A DNA stretch of 64,000 nt from Cytophagales bacterium Alg240-R148 (GTDB taxonomy: Bacteria > Bacteroidota > Bacteroidia > Cytophagales > Cyclobacteriaceae), in assembly GCA_900537185.1 (NCBI GenBank), contig LS999826.1:1072379-1136378 (forward strand), in the 5' to 3' direction. Shown here piece by piece: positions 1 through 9,671 of this stretch; within the stretch, counting starts at the first letter, position 1, and each line of letters starts with the position of its first letter. Under the pieces are notes generated by a model that saw nothing but the letters and a program-made list of their open reading frames with translations, was not told the origin of the DNA and made no database searches. A program made the translations under genes and the position numbers.

Positions 1-3000
1 ACTGCCAGTTCGAGCAACGACAATGGCAGCTACAGCTGGGTGGCCTCAACAGGGGGCACTTTTGTAGACAATAGTTTGCTCAACCCAGTGTTCAATGTAA
101 CGGCGAACTTCTCAGGTACGATCACCTTTACGCTCACAGCGGGCGGTAATGGTTCTTGTGCCGATGGGGTAGACAGCTTTGATTTGGTAGTGTCCCAAGC
201 AGTAACAGCCAATGCAGGCACAGGAGGAGATGAATGTGATCTTGATTTCTTATTAAATGCCCAGCCAAGTGTGATAGGAAGTCTGGGCTATTGGAGCCAA
301 ACTGGTGGTGCAGGTTTTGCGATCTTTAACAATCAGTTTAGCCCGAACGCTACAGTAACAGTAGATGTTTATGGAAGTTATACGTTCACATGGACAGAAA
401 CCAATGGCGTATGTATAGATACAGAATCCATCGTAGTTAATTTTTATGAACAACCAACAGCAGATGCTGGAATAGGCGGTCAAGAATGTGATTTGGATTT
501 TAATTTAGCGGCTAACCCGAGTGTGGGTATTGGAAGTTGGACTATGGTAGCCGGGCCTGGAACTCCTACATTTGGAGATGATACGCAAGCGGCTACCACA
601 GTAAGTGTAGACCAATATGGTGTGTATACATTCCGATGGACAGAAAATAACAATGGGTGTGTCGATCAAAGCGATATTTTAGTGTTGTTCAACGAAGCAC
701 CAACTATAACTTCAGTAGACCATGATGGCGCTGTATTTTGTGAGCCGGCCGAAATTGAATTGTCTGGTACAATAGGTGGTGGTGCTACTTTGGGCAGTTG
801 GGTTTCCGTGGCTTCAACAGGAACATTAGGAGTATCCAGCATCACTGGCAATACCATTCATGCCACTTATTTTCCAGGTGTAAATGAGTATGGGCCAGTG
901 ACCTTAAAGTTGGTTACAAACGATCCAGACGGAACAGGACCATGTACGGCGGTAGAGCAAAGTATTACATTTACAATAAATGAAGCTCCGTTTGTAAGTG
1001 CGGGAACTGATTTGCAAATGTGTGAAGATGATGTAAGCATTCAACTACAAGGTTCATTTGCGGGCTCCACTACCACAGTAGAATGGTCGGGAGGAGCAGG
1101 AATGTTCAGCGACGTAAACGACCCAATGGCAACGTATACATTTGACCCGTCAGAGGTTAACAGCATAGTAACGCTTACATTAACTGCTTTTGATCCAGAC
1201 GGTACAGGTCCTTGTGTCTCCATACAAGATGCAATGGAGTTGACAATAGACAAATTGCCAAATGTTGTGTTTTTTAACCTGCCAATGGAAATTGCACAAA
1301 ACGATGGCATAGTTTTATTAGAAGGAAACCAAGAAGGTGGTAGCTTCAGTATTGTACCTGGATCGGGATTGGGCCCAACATTTGTTGTACCAGGGGAGGG
1401 CGATAAAGTGAACTTTGACCCTTTTGCTGCAGATCTTGGTATAAACGACATCACCTATACGTATACCAATCCAGTAACGGGTTGTACCAATACACAAACG
1501 CAACAGGTACAAGTCAATGAAGTAACAGATATTGATTTTACACTTACCGATGCCACGGAGGATGGTTTAGGAAGGCTTGAAATATGTGGGGATTTGGGCG
1601 ATGTGAAATTAATAGGAATGCCTGGGCACGAAACAGGTAATCCGGGAACAGAATTTACTTCGCCAGAAGTAGGGTTAATAGTGCAAAGTGGTGGCGAGTT
1701 TTTTGTCAACACAAACTTACCGTCGGGAATATACGATGTCAATTACCACTACATCAATAATGCAGGAGCTATTTCAGACTTGACCAAACAAGTTGTAATA
1801 TTTGGAAGCCCAATAGTTCAAATAGGCGTGCTTAATTTATGTGCAGAAGACGGGATAGTATTTGAAGATAGGTCTATAATACCACCAGCACTATTCGATC
1901 CCGAAATTGTGCAATGGCGATGGGATTTTGGGGATGGTAAATCTTCTACGGATCAAAACCCTACCAATTTCTATGATGTTCCTGGTAATTATACCGTCAC
2001 CTTAACGGTTACAACCGACCAAAAGTGTGAGTCTACTGGTCAGCTTAACATTACCATTGGAGAAAAGCCAGTACCTGCCTTTGTTTGGAACTCGGTTTGT
2101 AGCGGAGATGAAACTAGGTTCACAGATAATTCTACTTCCTTGGTAGGGGCAATAACCAAGTATTCATGGGATTTTGGAGATGGAGACCAATTGGTGGAAG
2201 GCGCTCCAGGTGTTGCCATTCCTGCAGGGACACATGGCGGTAGAACATCCGGCACCTATGATGATCCGATTCACGCATATGCTGCAATCAATACTTATCA
2301 AGTAGAATTGCTGATAGAAACAGATTTAGGCTGTTCCGATTTCATTGAACAAGAAGTGTTTATTTTACCGGCTAATGTAGTAGCACCAGGAGCCAACAAT
2401 GAATACTTTGAAGATTTTGAAAGTGGCCCTGGTGGTTGGGTTGCAACAGCATTACCGGCTAGTGACACTAGTTGGGTTTATGGAGAGTTAAATGGAAGTG
2501 TTATAAACGATCCGGGTAACAATGCATGGTGGACAGGAGCCAACCCAGGTTCGAATGGGACTTATTTTGATAGCGAGCAGTCTTACGTCAACGGACCATG
2601 TTTTGACCTATCTTCGTTGCAAAGGCCAATGATATCAATGGATGTTTGGATAGACATGCAGTCTGGCTTTGATGGTGCTGTTTTACAGTATTCTACAGAT
2701 GGAGGAACTGTTTGGAGCAACATAGGAAGAATAGATGAAGGTGTCAATTGGTTCAATGAACAAGCGCTAGTTGCCAACCCAGGACAACAAATTATTGGAA
2801 ATTTTGGGTGGTCGGGAAGTTTAAGTAGGGAAGATCCTGAAATCAGTAAATTCAATGCTAGATTCTCACTTGCTGAAATTGATGCAGCAGTTAGAGGGTC
2901 GGTTAGAATTAGAATTGCATTTGGAAGTGATGAGAACAACCCTTCGATGTCTTATTTAGAGGGGTTTGCCTTTGATAATATTAGAATTGGAGAAACAGAA

Positions 3001-3957
3001 CGTTTTGTTTTGGTAGAGCAATTTAGCAATGCCAATAACGATGCCAGCAACGCAGCAGATGATTACTTATATGATTTGTTTGATGATCAGATAAGCGACC
3101 CTAACGATACCGCTGGCATGGTGCTGATGCAATACCATTTGGACTATCCGCAAGCAGACCAACTGTATAGGGATAACCCAGTGTCACCTAGTGAACGAAG
3201 CTTTTATTACGGAATTTCTCAGGTGCCAAGAAGTGTTGTTGATGGCAACCAATTTAATGGTTTCACTACCGACATAACACAGGTGGATTTGGCCACTCGG
3301 GCATTAATGGATCCAATTTTTGAAATACAACTGGATACAACGTCCAGTTCCAATACTGTGGTGAACGCCGGTATAACGGTTACCAGTAAGGGAAGTTTTA
3401 ACGAGTTGTTGAATGTTGGGCTAGTTGTGGTAGAAGATGTCACTTTAGATGGAAGAGAATATAGGAACGTCGTGAAAAAATACCTTTTCCCTGGAAATGG
3501 AGAATTGCTCAACATCCAGTGGGAAGATGGTGTGTCGAAACGAATCTCTGCTGAATGGGAAACGGATGTAGCCATATATGATGAAACTAAATTGGGATTG
3601 GTTGGCTTTGTTCAAAACAATCTGACCAAAGAAATTTACCAAGCGGAATACCTCAAACTACAGAATAAGGTTACTGGAATAATCACAGGTCTGGAAGACA
3701 TAGCACAAGGTTTTGAATTGTACCCGAACCCGACTAATGACCAGTTTAAAATTTCTATTGATCAGAAGGCCACGATCGATCTTCCTTATACCGTCGTGGA
3801 TTTAAGAGGGGTGCAGGTCAAAACTGGAGTGCTTCCTAAAGGCCAGCAAGATTTGGAAGTAAACATTGAATCGTTAACCGACGGTGTTTATTATTTCATG
3901 TTAATGGGTAAAGATGCGCCTTTGGTCCAGCAAAAAGTTATTAAAGCAGGCAGGTAG
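1..3957 (+). CDS. Large T9SS type A secreted surface protein (5' end outside window)
   Basis: The frame is open from the first base, so this is the C-terminal part (about 1318 residues) of a longer protein. Reading in order: several Ig-like repeats of roughly 80-95 residues that start with a Cys after an Ala/Gly-rich turn (nt 190-1500), two PKD-like domains with the WDFGDG motif (about nt 1915 and 2165), a jelly-roll/MAM-like segment (about 2395-2990), a thioredoxin-like Omp28-type segment (about 3000-3640), and a terminal type A sorting domain of about 80 residues carrying a YPNP motif (about 3720). Type A domains direct export through the T9SS and surface attachment. Substrate and partner are unknown; an adhesin or extracellular matrix protein is likely. 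A bidirectional terminator follows the stop. Confidence 0.85.
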   Translation, partial: TASSSNDNGSYSWVASTGGTFVDNSLLNPVFNVTANFSGTITFTLTAGGNGSCADGVDSFDLVVSQAVTANAGTGGDECDLDFLLNAQPSVIGSLGYWSQTGGAGFAIFNNQFSPNATVTVDVYGSYTFTWTETNGVCIDTESIVVNFYEQPTADAGIGGQECDLDFNLAANPSVGIGSWTMVAGPGTPTFGDDTQAATTVSVDQYGVYTFRWTENNNGCVDQSDILVLFNEAPTITSVDHDGAVFCEPAEIELSGTIGGGATLGSWVSVASTGTLGVSSITGNTIHATYFPGVNEYGPVTLKLVTNDPDGTGPCTAVEQSITFTINEAPFVSAGTDLQMCEDDVSIQLQGSFAGSTTTVEWSGGAGMFSDVNDPMATYTFDPSEVNSIVTLTLTAFDPDGTGPCVSIQDAMELTIDKLPNVVFFNLPMEIAQNDGIVLLEGNQEGGSFSIVPGSGLGPTFVVPGEGDKVNFDPFAADLGINDITYTYTNPVTGCTNTQTQQVQVNEVTDIDFTLTDATEDGLGRLEICGDLGDVKLIGMPGHETGNPGTEFTSPEVGLIVQSGGEFFVNTNLPSGIYDVNYHYINNAGAISDLTKQVVIFGSPIVQIGVLNLCAEDGIVFEDRSIIPPALFDPEIVQWRWDFGDGKSSTDQNPTNFYDVPGNYTVTLTVTTDQKCESTGQLNITIGEKPVPAFVWNSVCSGDETRFTDNSTSLVGAITKYSWDFGDGDQLVEGAPGVAIPAGTHGGRTSGTYDDPIHAYAAINTYQVELLIETDLGCSDFIEQEVFILPANVVAPGANNEYFEDFESGPGGWVATALPASDTSWVYGELNGSVINDPGNNAWWTGANPGSNGTYFDSEQSYVNGPCFDLSSLQRPMISMDVWIDMQSGFDGAVLQYSTDGGTVWSNIGRIDEGVNWFNEQALVANPGQQIIGNFGWSGSLSREDPEISKFNARFSLAEIDAAVRGSVRIRIAFGSDENNPSMSYLEGFAFDNIRIGETERFVLVEQFSNANNDASNAADDYLYDLFDDQISDPNDTAGMVLMQYHLDYPQADQLYRDNPVSPSERSFYYGISQVPRSVVDGNQFNGFTTDITQVDLATRALMDPIFEIQLDTTSSSNTVVNAGITVTSKGSFNELLNVGLVVVEDVTLDGREYRNVVKKYLFPGNGELLNIQWEDGVSKRISAEWETDVAIYDETKLGLVGFVQNNLTKEIYQAEYLKLQNKVTGIITGLEDIAQGFELYPNPTNDQFKISIDQKATIDLPYTVVDLRGVQVKTGVLPKGQQDLEVNIESLTDGVYYFMLMGKDAPLVQQKVIKAGR

Positions 3958-3975
3958 ATCTTAAAAATAAAACAT

Positions 3976-4011
3976 AAAAAAAGCCCTCAACGTAAATTGA
4001 AGGCTTTTTTT
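3976..4011. terminator. Bidirectional intrinsic terminator
   Basis: The stem AAGCC-C-TCAA pairs with TTGA-A-GGCTT with one C/A mismatch. It is flanked by an A run on the left and a T run on the right, so it can stop transcription from both the plus-strand surface protein and the minus-strand UspA gene. It fills the convergent gap. Confidence 0.85.
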
Positions 4012-4026
4012 ATGTTCATAAATAAA

Positions 4027-4953
4027 TTACATTTCTCTAAAGTAATCTAATAAACCATCTTGTTTTCCTTTTTGTCTGACCACCAACAATGGGTATTTCA
4101 TAGCTGGGTTGATCAATTTCTCTGCGAAACTTCCAATAAACATAGCTGCCGTTGCAGTCCTTCCTTTCGCTCCAATGATAATAAGGTTTGGTTTGATTTC
4201 TTCTGCAAAATCATAAATGTCACTAACTAGGTTGTCGTTGATGTCCAACGAATAGACGTCCTTAATCTTTAGGTCTTCCGTATTAATGTCTCTAATAAAG
4301 TTTTTAAAGTCTTTTTGAGCATGGGTTTTCATGATCTCACCAAACTCTTTGAAGGACTTTCCGCTATAGTGGTACCCTGCAGGTACAAAGTACACATTTT
4401 GGGCTATGATTTCAGTTTCTTTTGCTCGAGCACCTAAATTTACGGCCAACTCGAGGGCGAGCTTGCTGTGCTCAGAAAAATCTATTGGTACCAATATTTT
4501 ACTTCTCAAAGGAGAAGGGAGTGTGTTTTCAGGAATGATTAATAGCTGGCAGTCTGCTCTTCGTGCCAATCTAGTAACTAGGTTGCCTTGTCCAGGGGAA
4601 GTGATTTTCCTTCCAACTATTATAAGGTCTATGTTTTCAGCTTTTTGAAACTTTAAAAACGATTTGGTAGCACGACCAGAATTGACATGGTATTTGATGT
4701 TGACCTCTCTTTCTGGTTTGAACCACTCGTCTACTTCATTCTTAAGAATGCTCTGTCTTTCATTCAGTGCATGCTCTTTTAATTGAGGAAACTCTTTCTG
4801 AACTTCGTCAGAAATATCTAAGTTTTTAACAATGTTCGTGAAATATACATTCTCAGCACTAGAAGTATCTACAATGTAGGTGGTGAATCGAATGAGTGTC
4901 TCATCCATTTCAGTTGTATCTAGACCAACTAATATATTTTTGATAGGTTCCAT
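4027..4953 (-). CDS. Universal stress protein, tandem UspA domains
   Basis: This 308-residue cytoplasmic protein has two consecutive UspA domains (about 1-145 and 150-295). The second ends with a complete ATP-binding signature, G-2x-G-9x-G-S, in GAKGRTATAAMFIGS. In the first the equivalent loop is degenerate (GRKITSPGQG). A tandem with one intact nucleotide site is a common arrangement; such proteins act in stress survival, but the physiological ligand here is not known. It is transcribed alone, convergent with the large surface protein and separated from it by a terminator. The start ATG fits the family N-terminus (IKNILVGLD). Confidence 0.9.
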   Translation of the reverse strand: MEPIKNILVGLDTTEMDETLIRFTTYIVDTSSAENVYFTNIVKNLDISDEVQKEFPQLKEHALNERQSILKNEVDEWFKPEREVNIKYHVNSGRATKSFLKFQKAENIDLIIVGRKITSPGQGNLVTRLARRADCQLLIIPENTLPSPLRSKILVPIDFSEHSKLALELAVNLGARAKETEIIAQNVYFVPAGYHYSGKSFKEFGEIMKTHAQKDFKNFIRDINTEDLKIKDVYSLDINDNLVSDIYDFAEEIKPNLIIIGAKGRTATAAMFIGSFAEKLINPAMKYPLLVVRQKGKQDGLLDYFREM

Positions 4954-5028
4954 CTTGATTGATTTTTCGCGAAATTAATTGTTAAATCTTCAAAAGTTAA
5001 CAAAAATGATTTATTTTTTCATTTTAAC

Positions 5029-6102
5029 TTATAGCTTTTCAATAATGTCGGCTACTTGTTCTAAAGTTTCATTGGAATGTGTAGGGAAATTTGCAATTCG
5101 GACTTGGCTGTCTTTGGACTTACCATACCCTCCACCTACTACCAACCCTTTAGATGCACAGGCAGTTTTAAATACATCTGGTTGGTCTGTATTTGCTACA
5201 ATGGTAGTGGTAGAGCGGTTTTTAACTTCTTGGACCGCAGCATGCATGGTTTGGCTTTTTTCTAATGCCTGGTAAAGAACAGCAGCTTTGTATTTGGCAT
5301 CTCTTCTTATTCTGTCCACGCCTAGCGTAAGCATGTCGTTGGCTACTTTTCCCAATAAATAAATTCCCAAGACATTTGGGGTTTCAGGATTTTGAAATTG
5401 TTTGCCTTTTTTAATCAACCCTGCCATATCGTGGTAGTAACCAGTGTTTTTTCCAGAAGCTTTAACTTTATTGTAGGCCTCTACGCACCTGTCGTTAACA
5501 ATCCAGACACCAAGCCCTGCTGGTAGTCCAAAACATTTTTGCACGGAAAAATAAGCAGTGTCTATCAGATTTAAATCCAAGGCCATAGAAGGCACAGCGG
5601 ATACTACGTCTACAGCAATTAAAGAGTTGGGGTGTTTTGTTCGAAAAGTATAAATATCTTCTAAATCGTGCATCACACCAGTGCTTGTTTCATTGAGTGT
5701 GAAGGCCATAAATTCTGGAGAAGACGCCAGTTGGAGGTTGCTGGCGTTTTTACTCTGTCCATGAGGCACCACAATTTGTTGTGCGTTGATACCAAACGCC
5801 TGGACAGTATTATAAAATTTTTCAGAAAAAGCCCCATTTACCAGGTGCAAGCTGCTTTCCGTAATTAGGTTTTGCGCTATCCTTTCCCAAATCTCATTGG
5901 CAGAGCTTAAAAACAAGATTTGATAACCATCTGGTATCTCTAACAATGTTTTTAATGCAGATTCTGTTTCTTTATAAATAGATTTGAATTCAGCACTTCT
6001 ATGGGATATGGAAGCTACTTGCTCTTTTAAAGCATTTTTTAAATGGGATTCTACCGAATAAAATAATTCGGAAGGGCCTGGAGTTAAATGTATCTTTTTC
6101 AT
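5029..6102 (-). CDS. Class V PLP-dependent aminotransferase (SerC/alanine-glyoxylate type)
   Basis: The predicted product has 357 residues. It begins with the family-typical TPGP stretch after MKKIHL. A conserved Asp in AVDVVSA (about D165) would contact the pyridine nitrogen of PLP, and the Schiff-base lysine is expected at about K189 in SVQKCFGLP. The fold matches phosphoserine and alanine-glyoxylate aminotransferases, so a role in serine or glycine metabolism is plausible, but the substrate cannot be fixed. A longer reading frame begins at 6138, but its first codons lie inside the terminator hairpin of the thiolase gene, so the ATG at 6102 is chosen. No serA-like neighbour is present to support a phosphoserine role. 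Confidence 0.8.
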   Translation of the reverse strand: MKKIHLTPGPSELFYSVESHLKNALKEQVASISHRSAEFKSIYKETESALKTLLEIPDGYQILFLSSANEIWERIAQNLITESSLHLVNGAFSEKFYNTVQAFGINAQQIVVPHGQSKNASNLQLASSPEFMAFTLNETSTGVMHDLEDIYTFRTKHPNSLIAVDVVSAVPSMALDLNLIDTAYFSVQKCFGLPAGLGVWIVNDRCVEAYNKVKASGKNTGYYHDMAGLIKKGKQFQNPETPNVLGIYLLGKVANDMLTLGVDRIRRDAKYKAAVLYQALEKSQTMHAAVQEVKNRSTTTIVANTDQPDVFKTACASKGLVVGGGYGKSKDSQVRIANFPTHSNETLEQVADIIEKL

Positions 6103-6104
6103 TT

Positions 6105-6136
6105 TATAAAAAGAGGCTACCCACTTTTGGGTAGCC
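6105..6136 (-). terminator. Intrinsic terminator of the thiolase gene
   Basis: A perfect 9-bp stem (GGCTACCCA / TGGGTAGCC, 6115-6123 and 6128-6136) with a 4-base loop is followed on the minus strand by a T-rich run. It sits directly behind the thiolase stop and just before the aminotransferase ATG, and it argues against the longer aminotransferase start. Confidence 0.9.
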
Positions 6137-6144
6137 ATAATAGT

Positions 6145-7323
6145 TTATACTTTTTTGATTACCATTGCAGAAGCACCGCCACCGCCATTACAAATTCCGG
6201 CAACCCCTATTTCTGAGCTATTTTGTTCTAGTACGCTGTTTAGAGTACAAAGAATTCTAGCACCAGAAGCACCTAGGGGGTGGCCCAATGCAACAGCACC
6301 GCCATTGACGTTCACTTTGTTGGCATCGAGGCCTAGCTCCATATTGTTGGCCAAAGCAACAGCAGAAAAGGCTTCATTTATTTCATAGAACCCTACATCT
6401 AGATGCTCTATTCCAGCCATTTTCATTGCTTTCGGTATGGCCAAAGAAGGTGCGGTTGTAAACCACAATGGGTCTTGAGCAGCATCGGCAAAACCAATAA
6501 TTTTTGCTATTGGTTTAATTCCTAAAGCATCTGCTTTTTCCTTGCTCATTAATACAATGGCAGCAGCACCATCGTTTATAGTAGAAGCATTGGCCGCAGT
6601 AACGGTACCTTCTTTTGAGAAAACGGGTCTTAATCCAGGGATTTTTTCGAATCTTACATTTTTAAACTCCTCATCCTCACTTACTATTAAATCATCCCCT
6701 TTTCTTTGTGGTATGGCAACAGGTGTAACTTCTTTGCTGAATTTTCCAGTTTCCCATGCACTTGCAGCACGTTTGTAGGAGTTAATAGCGTATTCGTCCT
6801 GCATTTCTCTTGAAATATTCATTTCCTTTGCCGTATTGTCTGCGCAGTTGCCCATTGGAAATTTATTATATACCTCCCATAGGCCATCTTTGAGTAGGCC
6901 ATCTACCATCTCGCCGTTGCCATACTTGTATCCGTAACGCGCTTTTGGTATGTAATAAGGTATGTTGGACATACTTTCCATTCCTCCGGTAACCACCGTG
7001 TCGTTAATGCCTAACATAATGCTTTGGGCACCAAACATAACGGTTTTCATTCCAGACGAACATACTTTATTTACAGTGGTACAAGGAACATTTTGACCTA
7101 TACCAGCCCCTAAGGCTGCTTGTCTGGCAGGTGCTTGTCCTAAATTAGCAGAAATCACATTGCCTAAAAAGACTTCGTCTACCTCTTTAGGGTCCAAACT
7201 ACATTGTTCCATGGCTCCTTTTATGGCAGCACTGCCAAGCTGTGTTGCCGACAACGGTGATAATACACCTCCAAAGCTACCGATTGGGGTCCTGCTCATC
7301 GATACTACATATACTTCTTTCAT
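6145..7323 (-). CDS. Acetyl-CoA C-acetyltransferase (thiolase)
   Basis: This 392-residue protein has the standard thiolase length and all catalytic residues: the acyl-accepting Cys88 in NKVCSSG, His348 in GHPLGASG, and Cys378 in GICNGGGG. It condenses two acetyl-CoA or cleaves 3-ketoacyl-CoA; sequence alone does not separate the biosynthetic (AtoB/PhaA) from the degradative (FadA) role. There are no fadB, phaB or HMG-CoA genes beside it. It is monocistronic by appearance: a strong terminator follows, and the patatin-like gene diverges upstream with a candidate promoter between them. Confidence 0.93.
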   Translation of the reverse strand: MKEVYVVSMSRTPIGSFGGVLSPLSATQLGSAAIKGAMEQCSLDPKEVDEVFLGNVISANLGQAPARQAALGAGIGQNVPCTTVNKVCSSGMKTVMFGAQSIMLGINDTVVTGGMESMSNIPYYIPKARYGYKYGNGEMVDGLLKDGLWEVYNKFPMGNCADNTAKEMNISREMQDEYAINSYKRAASAWETGKFSKEVTPVAIPQRKGDDLIVSEDEEFKNVRFEKIPGLRPVFSKEGTVTAANASTINDGAAAIVLMSKEKADALGIKPIAKIIGFADAAQDPLWFTTAPSLAIPKAMKMAGIEHLDVGFYEINEAFSAVALANNMELGLDANKVNVNGGAVALGHPLGASGARILCTLNSVLEQNSSEIGVAGICNGGGGASAMVIKKV

Positions 7324-7357
7324 GCTTACTATTTGTTTGTGTTGGTCGTTCTTATGT

Positions 7358-7365
7358 CAAAATTA
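7358..7365 (-). promoter_or_regulatory. Candidate -7 box for thiolase
   Basis: The minus strand reads TAATTTTG, a match to the Bacteroidota -7 consensus TAnnTTTG, 35 bases before the thiolase ATG. No clear -33 TTTG was seen at the expected distance, so the call rests on one element. Confidence 0.4.
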
Positions 7366-7446
7366 AATTTAATTCATCATATTTAAAGACTTATTTATGT
7401 TTTATTGCGAATATTAAGCTTTATCAATTATCCATTATTGAAGGAA

Positions 7447-9669
7447 ATGAGAAAAACGCAAAGATTTATTGCTGTTGTCTTAATAATAACAACGTTTGTA
7501 AGTAAAAGTTGGGCACAGGATGCGCCCAAAATAGGACTTGCACTTAGCGGGGGAGGGGCCAAAGGAGTGGCGCACATTGGGGTGTTAAAAGTATTTGAAA
7601 AAGAGGGGATACCGGTTCATTTTATCGGAGGGACTAGTGCAGGTAGCATTGTCGGGTCTTTGTTTGCAATGGGGTATACAGCGGAAGAAATTGAAACGCT
7701 CGCCCTGACTTTGGATTGGTCGTCTTTTATATCGGATAAACCATTAAGAAAGGACGTTTTAATTGATTTAAAGGAAGTGGATGATAAAACTTTTTTTAGT
7801 TTTCCTTTTGAAAATTTCAAATTTTCGTTGCCTTCGAGTATTGTCCCCGGGCACAAAATAACCAATTTGTTTTCTGAGATTATGCTACCGGCCTATCGAG
7901 CACAATCTTTTGACGAATTGCCTATACCGTTTTTATGTATTGCAGCAGATGCAATAACAGGAGAGGAAGTAGTTTTGGATTCAGGAAATTTGGCCTATGC
8001 GGTAAGAGCATCTATGGCAATACCATCTGTAGTTTCACCTGTAGAAATAAATGACCAGTTATTGGTGGATGGTGGTGTAGTGAATAATTTCCCAGTCAAG
8101 CGCGTTAAGGAAATGGGAGCGGATTTGGTTATTGGGGTGGATTTAAGAAGCCCAGAACCCAGCAAGGAAGAACTAGAAAACCTACTTTCTTTGGTTATGC
8201 AGACTATCTTTTACAGAAGTGAACAAGTAGCGGAAGAAAATGCTAAAGTAGCTGATGTGCTGATAAAATGTGATATGTCCCAGTATAGCACAGGCAGCTT
8301 TAATGCTATTGAGGCCATCATTGCAGAAGGAGAGCGGGCTGCGACAGAGGCTCTACCTAAAATCAGAGCGATGTTGGGGTATGATGTACCGCCTTATAAG
8401 GAAGTGGAAAAAACGCCTGTTCATACAATTGATTCTCTATACATGAGCTCTGTAAGCATCCATGGCAACCATGAATTTACATCCAAATATGTTTACAAGT
8501 CCCTAGATATTAAAAACAACCAATGGGTAAAGGTGGATGATATCAACCAGAGTATAAAAAAATTGTATGCCACTCAAAATTTTGAATATGTTTTTTATAG
8601 GCTGGAACCATTGGAGGGGAAAAAAGTAAACCTGATTCTTGATTTAAAAGAAAAGAAAACCAACTCTCTTAATATTGGTTTGCGGTTTGACCGAGATTTG
8701 GATGCCGCTATATTGTTGAATTTGCTCTCTCGAAATGTTGGGTTGAAGAATTCAATAATGAAAACCGACTTTAGAATTTCAAGTAACCCTGAATTTATTT
8801 TCGACTACTTTGTTTATACTGGGTTTAAAACGGCTTTTGGAACCAAGGTAGCAGGCAGTAAAATTGAGTCTTTCTTGTTTTACGAGGACAACAAAATAGG
8901 GGTGATTAATTCTGGGAATTTATCTGGTGCGGCAGTGTTGAAGTTAACTTTTGCTCCAAGTTTTGAAATGGGGTTGGCATCCGAGATTGAGTTTTATGAA
9001 TTGAACAATGAATTCGGAATTCTGGATAATTTCAGGGTTAGCAATGTTATGTTCAATCCATATGCCTACCTGCTGAAGGATACTTATGACAATGTATACT
9101 TCCCTAAAAAAGGAGGGAAGATATTTGTCCAGTTTAAAAGTGTAAATGAATTGTCTTCAAGAAGTACTTTGGATGCACCTTCCCAATTGCCAGAAGCAGA
9201 TTTAACCAATTTTGGTGTGCTTAAAATTAATTATTCACGGGCTTTTAATATAGACAACAGGTTGACCATTGTCCCAAGGTTAGATTTTGGTACAACCATT
9301 CGGTATTTTCCCAACCAACAACTCAGAATATTTAAATACCAGCAATTTATGGGGGGAGAAACCCATAAATACGAGCAAATAGTACCGTTTCCTGGTTTGA
9401 ATTTTGCCCAGGAGTGGGCGGAAAACGTAGCTGCAGTAAATCTTGATTTACAATGGGCCTTGGGCGGTGGAACCTATTTTATTACCCGCACAGGGGCAGG
9501 GAATGTAAAGAACACTAGAGAGGATTTGGTGGACTTGGATGATATCACCTATGGTTACTCTATTGCGTTGGCTACAAAAACACCTATTGGGCCTTTTGAA
9601 ATGGCAATGGTAGGATCGAACAAATTAGTAGGTCCGAGCTTTACCATCACCATTGGATATAGATTTTAA
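7447..9669 (+). CDS. Patatin-like phospholipase fused to outer-membrane barrel
   Basis: The product has 740 residues starting at MRKTQRF, which gives a clean signal peptide ending near SWAQD; an in-frame ATG 42 bases upstream would disrupt that peptide. The catalytic domain (about 27-320) shows the oxyanion loop SGGGAKG, nucleophile Ser64 in GTSAG, and the dyad Asp208 in VDGG. A POTRA-like segment (about 345-415) and a C-terminal 16-strand-like BamA/TamA surface-antigen barrel (about 420-740, ending GYRF) follow. This is the layout of PlpD-type type V secretion systems, in which the patatin domain hydrolyses lipids and the barrel sits in the outer membrane. The stop lies 2 bases from the convergent pgi stop. 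Confidence 0.88.
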   Translation: MRKTQRFIAVVLIITTFVSKSWAQDAPKIGLALSGGGAKGVAHIGVLKVFEKEGIPVHFIGGTSAGSIVGSLFAMGYTAEEIETLALTLDWSSFISDKPLRKDVLIDLKEVDDKTFFSFPFENFKFSLPSSIVPGHKITNLFSEIMLPAYRAQSFDELPIPFLCIAADAITGEEVVLDSGNLAYAVRASMAIPSVVSPVEINDQLLVDGGVVNNFPVKRVKEMGADLVIGVDLRSPEPSKEELENLLSLVMQTIFYRSEQVAEENAKVADVLIKCDMSQYSTGSFNAIEAIIAEGERAATEALPKIRAMLGYDVPPYKEVEKTPVHTIDSLYMSSVSIHGNHEFTSKYVYKSLDIKNNQWVKVDDINQSIKKLYATQNFEYVFYRLEPLEGKKVNLILDLKEKKTNSLNIGLRFDRDLDAAILLNLLSRNVGLKNSIMKTDFRISSNPEFIFDYFVYTGFKTAFGTKVAGSKIESFLFYEDNKIGVINSGNLSGAAVLKLTFAPSFEMGLASEIEFYELNNEFGILDNFRVSNVMFNPYAYLLKDTYDNVYFPKKGGKIFVQFKSVNELSSRSTLDAPSQLPEADLTNFGVLKINYSRAFNIDNRLTIVPRLDFGTTIRYFPNQQLRIFKYQQFMGGETHKYEQIVPFPGLNFAQEWAENVAAVNLDLQWALGGGTYFITRTGAGNVKNTREDLVDLDDITYGYSIALATKTPIGPFEMAMVGSNKLVGPSFTITIGYRF

Positions 9670-9671
9670 AT

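Noticed and set aside
8-3957. Mobile element or phage tail-fibre origin for the large repeat proteins
   Set aside because: Sorting domains, signal peptides and the PorP partner explain them as T9SS substrates; no integrase, transposase or terminal repeats are nearby.
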